Shown piece by piece: positions 24,033-34,784 of a stretch of DNA of 64,000 nucleotides. The notes under the pieces were generated by a model. The model searched no databases. It was not told the DNA's origin and was given only the letters and a program-made list of their open reading frames with translations. The stretch is taken from assembly GCA_011799875.1 (NCBI GenBank), contig CM022298.1, positions 55,333,792 to 55,397,791 of the forward strand, written 5' to 3'. The DNA is from Thinopyrum elongatum. Its lineage: Eukaryota > Streptophyta > Magnoliopsida > Poales > Poaceae. The position numbers and the translations under genes were made by a program. Each line of letters opens with the position of its first letter. Within the stretch, counting starts at the first letter, position 1.

Positions 24033-25300
24033 GGGGATATAATCCTCGGCGGAGGTGATCCCTTGTCGTTTCTCAACGACACCGATGGTCAGGAAGGAGA
24101 GGATGATGGCTCCGGTGATCCAACAATGGAGGAGGAAGGAGATCATGACGGCTCCGGTGACCGAATGGCGGAGGAAGGAGACCATGATGACGGCTCCGGT
24201 GACCGAACGGAGGAGGGAGCTGTTGCAAAGTCCGGCGAGGTATATATATTAATTAAGGCTGTGCTGACTTGATGCATTAATTGTTTTGGTATGTACATAT
24301 ATTAACGCTTCTTTCTTCTTTTATAGCCCTCTGGATCGAGCCAAACTTCCGTAAGGAGACGAGGCCCGAAGAAAAGGTTGCGCTAGGATGAAAGGTTCAC
24401 GATCACAGAAATCGTGAAAGATGGCCAACCGATTGCTCCCAAGGGGACCAAGGACGCATTTGTACATCAGTGCGGAGTTGTTGTTAGGGACAGCGTCCCG
24501 ATCAGCATCGTGCAATGGAATAAGAGTAAGGATGGCCCTGAAGTATCTTATGTCCAGGATAGATAGAAAGATGATCTTTGGACCTCGCTGATGACAAATT
24601 TCAGCCTCCTGCCTGAGGAGGAGCCGAATAACCCAGTTATAGAGCCAAAGGTCAAGGCGTATGCTCTTAAGAAGATGGCAGAACTATTCAGGAACTGGAA
24701 GAAAGAGTTGAACTCAAAGTTTGTCGACAAAGGAAAGACTCCAGAATTCATCGGTCGATATGAGAAGATAAGAGATCACTTGCCCGCATTTGTGGCCTAC
24801 AAGAAATCGGAGAAGGGTACGAAAAGGTCACTCACAAACAAGAAAAATGCTGCAAAGAAGCTGTATCACCATCACAAGGGGTCAGGTGGCTACTACAAAG
24901 CCCGGCCGTTGTGGGACAAAGATGAGCAAGATCTGCTTGCTAAAGGGGTCCAACCAGCGACATTGCACTGGCCAGATCGTTCAAGGACTTGGTTCTTCGG
25001 GGTTGGGGGAACTTTGGACCCAGAAACAGGGGAGTGTCGTTGGACGGACGAGCAACTTGCAATTCCCAACAAGAAGCTTCAGGCAGCAATCAAGGCAGCG
25101 CAGGAAGGGACGTTCATTCCCAACAGAGAGAAGGACGAGCTGACTGAGGCCCTCGGGAATCCTGAGCACCCTGGACGAACATGAGGCACACCAGGCTCCA
25201 TTCTGTGGGTGCATGGGTTTCCCGACAGCGGTGGTTACAGAAGCCGAGAGAGAAAGAGGAAAGCGGAAGCAAGCAAAATGCAGAAGCTCAATGCAAGAAT

Positions 25301-27047
25301 TGAAGGAAATATGCCCTACAGGCAATAATAAAGTTGTTATTTTATATTTCCTTATATCATGATAAATGTTTATTATTCATGCTAGAATTATATTGACCGG
25401 AAACTTGATACATGTGTGGATACATAGACAAAACACCGAGTCCCTAGTAAGCCTCTACTAGACTAGCTCGTTAATCAAAGATGGTTAAGTTTCCTAACCA
25501 TAGACATGTGTTGTCATTTGATGAACGGAATCACATCATTAGGAGAATGATGCGATGGACATGACCCATCCGTTAGCTTAGCATATTGATCGTTCAGTTT
25601 TATTGCTATTGCTTTCTTCATGTCATATACATATTCCTTTGACTATGAGATTATGCAACTCCCGGATACCGAAGGAATACCTTGTGTGCTATCAAACGTC
25701 ACAACGTAACTGGGTGATTATAAAGATGCCCTACAGGTATCTCCGAAGGTATTTGTTGGGTTGCCATAGATCAAGATTAGGATTTGTCACTCCGAGTATC
25801 GGAGAGGTATCTCTGGGCCCTCTCGGTAATACACATCATAATAAGCCTTGCAAGCAATGTGACTAATGAGTTAGTGGCGGGATGATGTATTACGGAATGA
25901 TTAAAGTGACTTGCCGGTAACGAGATTGAACTAGGTATGAAGATACCGACGATCGAATCTCGGGTAAGTAACATACCGATGATAAAGGGAATAACGTATG
26001 TTGTCATTACGGTACGACCGATAAAGATCTTCGTAGAATATGTGGGAACCAATATGAGCATACAGGTTCCTCTGTTGGTTATTGACTGGAGAGGTGTCTC
26101 GGTCATGTCTACATAGTTCTCGAACCCGTAGGGTCCGCACGCTTAACGTTCGATGACGATTTTGTATTATATGAGTTATGTGATTTGGTGACCGAATGTT
26201 GTTCGGAGTCCCGGATGAGATCACAAACATGACGAGGAGTCTCGAAATGGTCGAGAGGTAAAGATTCATATATAGGACGATGATATTCAGACACCGGAAG
26301 TGTTTCGGGGCATACCGGGTACATATCGGAGTACCGGGGGGTTACCGGAACCCCCCGGGTGAATAATGGGCCTTATGGGCCACAGGAGGGAAGCACACCA
26401 GCCCACAAGGGGTGGTGCGCCCCCCCCCTAAGGAAGGAGGCTGAATAGGAGAAGGAGGTGGGGGTTCGGCCCCCCCTTTCCTTCCTCCCCCCTCTCTTCC
26501 CTTTTCCCCCTTCCGGTAAAAGGAAAGGGGGGAGGACGAATTGGACTAGGGGCCCAAGTAGGATTCCTCCTACTTGGGCGCCCCCTTGGCTGCCTCTCCT
26601 CCCCTCCAACCTATATATACATGGGGGGCACCGCTAGAACACACACCAACAATTGTTAGCCGTGTGCGGCGCCCCCCTCCACAGTTTACGCCTCCGGTCA
26701 TATTCTCGTAGTGCTTAGGCGAAGCCCTGCGCGGATCACTTCACCATCACCGTCACCACACCGTCGTGCTGACGGAACTCATCTCCCTTGACACTTCGCT
26801 GGATCAAGAGTTCGAGGGACGTCATCGAGCTGAACGTGTGCAGAACTCGGAGGTGCCGTACGTTCGGTGCTTGATCTGTCGGAACGAGAAGAAGTTCGAC
26901 TACATCAACCGCTTTAACAAACGCTTTCACTTTCGGTCTACGAGGGTATGTAGACACACTCTCCCCCTCTCATTGCTATGCATCTCCTAGATAGATCTTG
27001 CGTGAGCGTAGGATTTTTTTTGAAATTGCATGCTACGTTTCCCAACA
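25301..27047 (+). mobile_element. Solo LTR of an Angela/BARE-type Copia element, TSD AGAAT
   Basis: 1747 bases starting TGAAGGAAATATGCCCTACAG and ending GTTTCCCAACA. It is flanked by AGAAT (25296-25300 and 27048-27052). The start, end and size match LTRs of the wheat/barley Angela-BARE-WIS lineage (family knowledge). It contains a TATA-like TATATATACATGGG near 26611. There is no internal domain, so unequal recombination between two LTRs probably removed it. It interrupts the second CACTA gene after codons for LNARI; the frame resumes cleanly on the other side. Confidence 0.88.
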
Positions 27048-27505
27048 AGAATAGCAAAGCTAGAGGAACTTGAGAGCCAGCGAGCTACCGGCCAACCATC
27101 TCAGCGGCACGAAGATCCTTGCTTCGACGCTGCCCCAGAAGCTACCACACCATCTCAGTGGAGAAGCAGCGTGGCTTCCACGGAGCTCGTTCAGCCTGAT
27201 TTCACGGCTCCTCGCTACCCCGTGGATAGTATCACAGAGGCTGAACATTGCAAGCTAATGACGAAATGCCAGAACCTGACCTTGAAGGCGGCGGTCGGCT
27301 CTGTTGTACCTCCTCAAGCTGAGGGAACTTTTCATTGCTGTCCGATTCCACATGGCTATGCTGTTGTGATGGTGGATGAAATAATGGAGGGATTTGAGGA
27401 GCTGGAGCTTGACTACCCTACAGGAGAAGGGGAGATTCATTTGGTAAATGCTTTAAGGAGTAGCTGTCTATGGAGAAAGAAGTACATCAAGCTTCCAAAC
27501 TGGAC

Positions 27506-27680
27506 GCCTCCTCCTCCTCTGGCGAGTCAGGGCACTCCGCCTCCTCCTCCTCCTCCTCCTCCTCCGGCGAGTGATCAGGGCACTCCGCCTCCTCCTTCGC
27601 CTCCTCCGGCGCGTGAGGGCACTCCGCCTCATCCTCCGCCTCCTCCTCCGCCTCCTTCGGCGTGTCCGCGGACTCCACCG
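27506..27680 (+). repeat. Pro-coding CCT/CCG microsatellite in the second CACTA gene
   Basis: Runs of CCTCCTCCTCCG interspersed with the recurrent GAGGGCACTCCGCCT and CAGGGCACTCCGCCT encode blocks of 5-10 prolines separated by GTP. It looks like a repeat expanded by slippage within the linker between the Ptta domain and the C-terminal protease-like part. Confidence 0.75.
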
Positions 27681-27743
27681 CGTCAGCAACGGCGGAAGAG
27701 AGACGGCGCCGCTCCGGCGGCTAGCAGTACAAGAGGCGGTAAG

Positions 27744-29327
27744 TGATACGTCTCCAACGTATCTATAATTTTTTATTGTTCCATGCTGTTATATTATCAT
27801 TCTTGGATATTTTATAATCATTTTATAGTCATTTTATATCATTTTTTGGTACTAACCTATTGACATAGTGCCAAGTACCAGTTGCTGTTTTTTGCATGTT
27901 TTTTTACATCGGAGGAAATCAATACCAAATGGAGTCCAAACGCAGCGAAACTTTTTGTGGATTTTTTTTTTGACCAGAAGACATCCAGTGGGCCGGAGAA
28001 GCGCCTAGGGGGTGCTCCGAGGGGAGCACAACCCACCAGGGCGCGTCTGGAGGCCCAGGCGCGCCCTGGTGGGTTGTGCCCACCTCGGGTACCCCCTGAA
28101 CAGCCTCTTTACTCTATAAATACCCCAATATTCCAGAAACCCTAGAAGAGGGGTCGAAAATCAATTCCAGCCGCCGCAAGTTCCAAAAACCACAGATCCA
28201 ATCTAGACACCATCACGGAGGGGTTCATCATGTCCATTGGTGCCTCTCCGATGATGCGTGAGTAGTTCTTTGTAGACCTACGGGTCCGTAGTTAGTAGCT
28301 AGATGTCTTCCTCTCTCTCTTTTGATTCTCAATACAATGGTCTCTTGGAGATCCATATGATGTAACTCTTTTTGCGGTGTGTTTGTTGGGATCCGATGAA
28401 CTTTGAGTTTATGATCAGATCTATCTTTTTATCCATGAAAGTTATTTGAGTCTTCTTTGATCTATTATATGCATGATTGCTTATAGCCTCGTATTTCTTC
28501 TTCGATATTTGGGTTTTGTTTGGCCATCTTGATCTATTTATCTTGCAATGGGAAGAGGTGCTTTGTGATGGGTTCGATCTTACGATGCTTGATCCCAGTG
28601 ACAGAAAGGGAACCGACACGTATGTATCGTTGCTATTAAGGATAACAAGATGGGGTCTATTTCTACATAAATATATCTTGTCTACATCATGTCATCGTTC
28701 TTATTGCATTACTCCATTTTTCCATGAACTTAATACACTAGATGCATGCTGGATAGCGGTCGATGTGTGGAGTAATAGTAGTAGATGCAGGCAGGAGTCG
28801 GTCTACTAATCTTGGACGTGATGCCTATATAATGATCATTGCCTGGATATCATCATGAGTATTTGAAGTTCTATCAATTACCCAACAGTAATTTGTTTTC
28901 CATCGTTTGCTATTTTTCTCGAGAGAAGCCACTAGTGAAACCTACAGCCCCCGGGTCTCTTCTTTAATATATTTGCCTTTGCGATCTATTTTCCTTTGCT
29001 TTTATTTTCAGATCTATTAAACCAAAAATACAAAAATACCTTGCTGCACTTTATTTGTTTCGAGATCTATTTATCCAATCTATCTTTTTTTTATCACGTC
29101 CGTTTGCCAATTTCTGGCGCCGTTACCCAAAAGGGATTGACAACCCTTTAATACGTCGGGTTGCGAGTATTTGTTATTTGTGTGCAGGTGATGTTTACGT
29201 AGTGTTGCTTGGTTCTCGTACTGGTTCGATAACCTTGGTCTCATCACTGAGGGAAATACCTACCGTCGCTGTGCTGCATCATCCCTTCCTCTTTGGGGAA
29301 ATACCGACGTAGTTCTAGCAGGCATCA
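27744..29327 (+). repeat. Gypsy B 5' LTR (1584 bp)
   Basis: Contains a perfect 20-base inverted repeat (28026-28045 with 28060-28079) just upstream of the TATA-like CTATAAATACC near 28114. It also contains a primer-site-like TTTCTGGCGCCGTTACCC near 29111. Confidence 0.92.
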
Positions 29328-29338
29328 AAAGGAATTTC

Positions 29339-29356
29339 TGGCGCCGTTGCCGGGGA
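29339..29356 (+). other. Gypsy B primer-binding site (tRNA-Asp type)
   Basis: TGGCGCCGTTGCCGGGGA, 11 bases after the 5' LTR, identical to the Gypsy A site. A degraded second copy (TGACGCCGTTGCTGGGGA) follows at about 29396. Confidence 0.8.
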
Positions 29357-29637
29357 GGATCAAGTCAAGATAGTCTCCCGGCTCCGCGCCAATTTCTGAC
29401 GCCGTTGCTGGGGAGACATCATCAACATCTACCAGGTTCCTAATCACAAATCTCATCTCCTTGCAATTTACATTATTTGCCATTTGCCTCTCGTTTTCAT
29501 CTCCCCCACTTCACAAACATTTACAGTTTTATTCGCCCTCTTTTTCGTTCGCCGTTTTCTTGTCAGATCTCATATTTGCTTGTGTTGCCATGTGCCTTCT
29601 ATTTTCTTGCATCTTTGCTTGCTAAAAATTTATTGAT

Positions 29638-30411
29638 ATGGATCCTCATCCACTTGCTAATCTTTTCAAAAGATCCAATTATGATGAACCAATTGCTAGT
29701 GAATTGAGTTCACTAGATTATCTTTATGAAGTTTTGCTTGAGATTTATGAATCTGAAAACTGTGATGAAGTGTTAAACGAAGGATTTTATAAAGTGATTC
29801 ATGATAGCTCCTTGAATGAAAAGCATGATTGCAATGATGTTATTATAAATTCTATTAATGTCATTTGTGCTAATGATATGCAAAACCCCAAGCTTGGGGA
29901 TGCTAATTTTGATATGTCCACTACTTGTTGCAATGATCATGATTGGGGTGATAATGTTTCTTATGATCTTGAAAATTTATTTAAGCCTCATGATGAATAT
30001 GATATTGATAATAATGTTTGCAATAATATTGAAAGTGGGCTTGGAGAGGTCATGACTTTATTTGATGATAATCCCACTATTTTGGAAGAGTGTCAACTTT
30101 GCATGCATGTGGATCATATAGAGAATATGTTATGTGATAGCTATATTGTTGAATTTGAATATGATCCTACATGTAACTATTATGAGGGAGAAAAATATGG
30201 TTGTAGAAATTTTCATGTTACTAAATTTCGTCTCGTTATGTTGAGATTGCTATTGTTTCATTCTTCTTCTTTGCATATGCTAGAAATTGCTTGTCTTGAT
30301 AATTTGTTTTCCTATAAAATGCCTATGCATAGGAAGTATGTTAGACTTAAATGTGTTTGTCACATGTTTTATGATGCTCTCTTTGTGTTTCAATTACTAT
30401 CTTTCATGTGA
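29638..30411 (+). CDS. Orphan ORF of Gypsy B, 257 residues, function unknown
   Basis: An uninterrupted ORF from ATG 29638 to TGA 30409-30411 occupies the place where gag is expected. The protein is acidic and rich in Asn, Asp and Cys in its first two-thirds (for example STTCCNDHDWGDNVSYDL). The last third is more basic and hydrophobic (LVMLRLLLFHSSSLHMLEIA and a Cys/His/Phe-rich tail). I see no Gag core, zinc knuckle, protease or polymerase motif and do not recognise a family. It stays open although the LTRs have diverged by a few percent. In-frame it contains the AAGCTTGGGGATGC string that elsewhere acts as polypurine tract. It may be a captured or element-specific protein, or a decayed gag beyond recognition. 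Confidence 0.6.
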   Translation: MDPHPLANLFKRSNYDEPIASELSSLDYLYEVLLEIYESENCDEVLNEGFYKVIHDSSLNEKHDCNDVIINSINVICANDMQNPKLGDANFDMSTTCCNDHDWGDNVSYDLENLFKPHDEYDIDNNVCNNIESGLGEVMTLFDDNPTILEECQLCMHVDHIENMLCDSYIVEFEYDPTCNYYEGEKYGCRNFHVTKFRLVMLRLLLFHSSSLHMLEIACLDNLFSYKMPMHRKYVRLKCVCHMFYDALFVFQLLSFM

Positions 30412-32685
30412 GTATCATTAAAATATTATGCCTAGCTAGGGGCGTAAAACGATAACGCTTGTTGGGAGGCAACCCAATGAATAAAATTTATTTTTTGCTT
30501 TTTGCTTTCTGTTCTTGAGTGTTTGCATAATTATGCTACTGTTATGATTGTGTTTTAATTAGTGTTTGTGCCAAGTAAAGCCTTTGGGATAGCTTTGGTG
30601 ATAGTTGATTTGATCTTGTTGGGAAATAGAAACTTTTGCGTTCAGAAAAATAATTATTTAGAATTACAGAAGAGACGAAAAATTCTGACTTTTTTACACA
30701 AGATTTATATACAAATTTTATCTGTTGTCCTAGTTTTGCAGAATTTTTGGAGTTACAGAAGTATGAGAAAAATTCGCATCTTTACAGACTGCTCTGTTTT
30801 TTACATATTCTTTTTTCGTTATGTTATGTGCTTATTTTGATGATTCTATGGTTTTCTTTGAAGATTTTTTGCCATGGAAATGTTAGAATACAGTAGACAT
30901 AATGGAATAACAAAATTTGAATAGGTTTTCTACAGTACTTAAAGCAAAGATTGGTTTTCTTATACTAACGGATCTCACAAAGGTTTTGTTGAGTTTTGTG
31001 TGATTGAAGTTTTCAAGTTTTGGGTGATATTACGATGGATGAAGGAATAAGGAGTAAGAAGAGCCTAAGCTTGGGGATGCCCATGGCACCCCAAGCCATT
31101 ATCCAAAGAGAAGCAAGCAACTAAGCTTGGGGATGCCCCGAGTGGCATTCCCTCTTTCTTCTAACGACCATCGGTACTTTACTTGAAACTATATTTTTAT
31201 TCGTCACATATTATGAGTTTTGCTTGGAGCATCTTGTATGATATGAGTCTTTGCTTGTTTTGCTTTTTATTTTAAGTCTTGAATCCTTGCTGGACACACC
31301 TATTTGAGAGAGCCAAAATTATGTTATGACTTGTTAAAATTGCTCTCTATGCTTCACTTAAATTTTTATGAGCTATGGAATTGCTCTAGTGCTTCACTTA
31401 TACCTTTTTGAGCACGGTGTGCTTTAGTATTTTTGAAGAAATTCTCTCTTGCTTCACTTAAATTAATTTGAGAGAAAGAAATATTATGCTCATGATCTTC
31501 ACTTATATTTGTTTGAGCTTATCAAAAGCAACACATGAAAGTTAGTTCCAAAGTGATAGATATCCAAGAAGGATATAATAAAAACTTTCATGAAGATCAT
31601 TGGACAAAATAAACTTGATTCCTTGTAATAGTTTTGAGATATGATGATGTGATATGTGAGCCATGTTGATGAGTAATTGTGCTTTAGTAAGAATGTTGGG
31701 GTTAAGGTTTGTGATTCCCTATGCAAGCACGAAAGTCAATAGTCATGCAATGAAATTACATCCTACTTGTGGTGCATTATTCGGTGTTAGTTATGCTTAA
31801 TGCTCGCTTATGAGATTATTCGTTTCTTGGTTGGTCGCTTCTCAATCTTTTGCTAGCCTTCATTTTGCACTAAGTATGATCACTACTTGTGCATCCAAAA
31901 ACCTTTAAACCAGTTTTGCCACATGAGTCCACTATATCTACCTATATGCGGTATTCTTTTGCCGTTCTAAGCAAATTTGTATGTGCCATCTCTAATTTTC
32001 AAAATAAATTTCTCTTTTGTGTGCTCGTACCGCTCGCGAGGCGGTAAGGGGTGGCCGATATTTTCCATGCTAGATGTGTTATTCTCACGATGAGTGTTTA
32101 TTCACTTGTCATTGCATGAGAGTAAGACAAAGGTATTAGGGATGCCCAGTTTCGAAATGGAAAAAATTGAATTTACTTTATGTTGTCAAATAATAAATTC
32201 CTTGGAAAGTGTTGGTATGAAAGGCACCCGTGGATACGGTTAGCCATGGAAAGTGAAAGTATGGTGGAAAAAGGAATAAACTTTATTTTCTATTTGGGAA
32301 CCACCTATGATATATCTAGCATGGAAAGTGTGGGGAACTCTAAGTCGTTTTCGTTGGTGGGAAAAGTATGCCTCCCAAAATGTTTTTATCTCTAAGTTTT
32401 TCGCTTTGAGCTCTGGCACCTCTACAAATCCCTACTTCCCTCCGCGAAGGGCCTTTCTTTTACATTATGCAATTTTTATTTTTAATTTGAGTCTCCACTT
32501 TCTCTTATAAAGCACCAACTAGGAGGCACTATGATCGTACTTGAGCATTGGGTGTAACTAATATGCGAGTGTGTTTCATGAATGGATCAATGTTTGAGCA
32601 TGATGGGCTAGGGATAACTTATTTTAGCGTTGATATTTTGAAAGACATGGTTGCTCGTTGATATGCTTGAGTATTTAAGTCTCAT
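30412..32685 (+). other. Gypsy B 3' non-coding region, first part
   Basis: Homologous to 19679-22448. It has a TTGGG/CCCAA hairpin at 30462-30477, AAGCTTGGGGATGCCC motifs near 31068 and 31122, and a hairpin array at 31342-31518. No credible ORF. It is interrupted at 32691 by the Angela-like Copia and resumes at 42272-42430, ending GAATTAAGCTTGGGGATGC before the 3' LTR. Confidence 0.8.
31342..31518 (+). other. Array of four hairpins with invariant loop (Gypsy B)
   Basis: Stems: GCTC 31342-31345 with GAGC 31370-31373; TGCTC 31382-31386 with GAGCA 31410-31414; TTCTCTC 31442-31448 with GAGAGAA 31470-31476; GCTCA 31488-31492 with TGAGC 31514-31518. All enclose a TCTTCACTTAWA or GCTTCACTTAWA core. 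Arm sequences differ from hairpin to hairpin and from Gypsy A, but pairing is kept. Confidence 0.7.
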
Positions 32686-32690
32686 GTCAA

Positions 32691-34784
32691 TGTAGGGTAA
32701 CGCAGCAGAAAACAAAAATTTTCCGCCCTACGCACCAGCCCAGGACCACTATGGAGACTGCATACAAGGTTTGATCATGTTCGTTACCGACTCGTAGCGC
32801 AGCGGAAGTAGAGTCGATGACGATCGGCGGTGCAGATCCCCGCAGCTAGGATTTACAACCTCCCAACCGCGAGGATGTATACCCTCGTCTTCCCTTCGGA
32901 CAGCCCTCCGGGAGGCGGTCGAACAGTCCCCCGGACGATGTCGCGGACAGCCCTTCGGGAGGACCTTCGAAACTCGAATGGTCACTCGGACACTAAGATC
33001 GAAACTACGACCTCTCTACAGAGTTGCACACATACGGTGTCACCTATCCGGCAGGGCTTCGCCGTCCAGAACTAGTTCCTGCCGGAACCCAGACAGCCTT
33101 TCGGCTCTACGAAACTCTTTTCGTGGGAGGGAGAGAGAAGCCAGATAACATCTTGGCATGTGTATGAGAGCAAGGGATGGGGAGAATGGCAGCCCCTTCT
33201 CCTCCTTTTATAGGCCAAGGCAAGGGGTGGGGTGGGATGTTGAAATACCAAAATACCCAAGCTTTATGTCACACATGAAAGGGCATAATGGTAACACAAG
33301 GGGGGCACCAAGGGGACACCACCATGGCAGCCCTTGGGCCGGCCCACACCTTGTCTCCCCATGGGGGAGGGCCCCCCCAACAAGCCACCAACATGTCTCC
33401 ATGAAACATGCATGCTCCCTAGACAAAAAGCCACCAAACATGCAACCCCCGATTCGTGGGATCTTGTCCCCTCGCGCTGAGACAAGATGTTTTCCGCGAA
33501 ACTTTTTCTGAAAAATTCCAAAAAGTCCCAGAACATTTCCGGCACCCTCTAAAATTATTCTGGGCATGCTCCGAAACATTTTCGATGCGGTGGTTTTCAT
33601 CAGCGGAAAGCATTAACAGCGGTTACGGCAGTTTCGGAACATTTCCGGTTTTTCTCTCCGAAAATTCCCAGAAGTTCCTAGACCAATTCTGGCATCCTCT
33701 GAAAATTTCCAGGCGGTGCCGAAACCCTTTTTGACCAAATAATATATTCCGAAACAACTTTTCGGTTTTACCGAAACTCTTTCGGTGTTCTCTCTCTCGG
33801 AACTCTTCCGTTGTCTCCGAAACATTTTCGGTGACTTTCTCTCAGACTCCCTGTCTAGCGTTCAACAGATAGATGACCCTTAAGCGTGTGACCCTATAGG
33901 TTCGGTGAAGTATAGACATGACCGGAACACTTTCCGATCAATGATCAGCATCGGAGCCGTGGACACCCATATTGACCCCTATACCCACACGAATGAATAT
34001 TCGAGTGAACCTCCAGTTGCCGTGTGCTATTCCTGTTGATTCGCGATATGTTACAAATACCCAAGGTGAGACATGTTGGCATTCCCGTGGATCAACAACT
34101 TGTCCACTATGCTAGTTACCTCGTTATCGGTATTGTTCTCTTTTCTCGTTACCGTGTTCCGGCATCCCCGTGATCAAATCACAAAGTGTCTGGCCAGACG
34201 ATGATGGATACCGTAACACCGAGAGGGCCCAGAGATATCTCTCCATCGCCGGAGGAGCAAATCCCAATCTTGAGCTATCAAGTTACTTGACATACTTTTC
34301 CATGAACCCGTAAGCCGCCGTAATAGCCACCCATTTACGGATGACGTTTAACAAACCCCAAAGTTCATGAAGCAAGCATGAAGAAACTCGATACTCTCAT
34401 GGTCTAAGGAATTATGCAAACATTAACCATCTCTGCGTTATTAACCATTAACTTGTGACGAATGTATCTCATAGCATAACATCAATCGGGTCGATTCAAC
34501 ACAAATGTTCTTCTAACATTTGTGCCCTCAAAGTTGCTGGCATAGACATGCCTATGATTGGGAAAACATAATCATCATGCAACACTTGAGCTAGTCTTAG
34601 AGGCATGACTAGGAATACATTTTACCGTTTAGTATTCCACACGTGCACATGGGTTTTCCCCAGAGCCTTTATGGATATACGGGCTCGGGAACCACAGCAG
34701 TTATAGCATGGAACATAAACCTAATTATGAACACGGAGATAAATAATAACATTTATTATTGCCTCTAGGGCATATCTCCTACAG
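32691..34784 (-). repeat. 3' LTR of the minus-strand Copia (2094 bp)
   Basis: Lacks an 82-base segment present in the other LTR within a run of CAGCCCTTCGGGAGG-type repeats (junction near 32992). Otherwise almost identical to 40099-42271. Confidence 0.92.

Noticed and set aside
27468..27689. Minus-strand Arg- or Glu-rich frames opposite the Pro-coding repeat
   Set aside because: Direct consequence of the CCT/CCG microsatellite on the other strand.
33158..33734. Several open frames of 60-130 codons inside the minus-strand Copia LTR (repeated at 40646-41222)
   Set aside because: They occur identically in both LTRs, overlap on both strands and have no domain; LTR sequence only.
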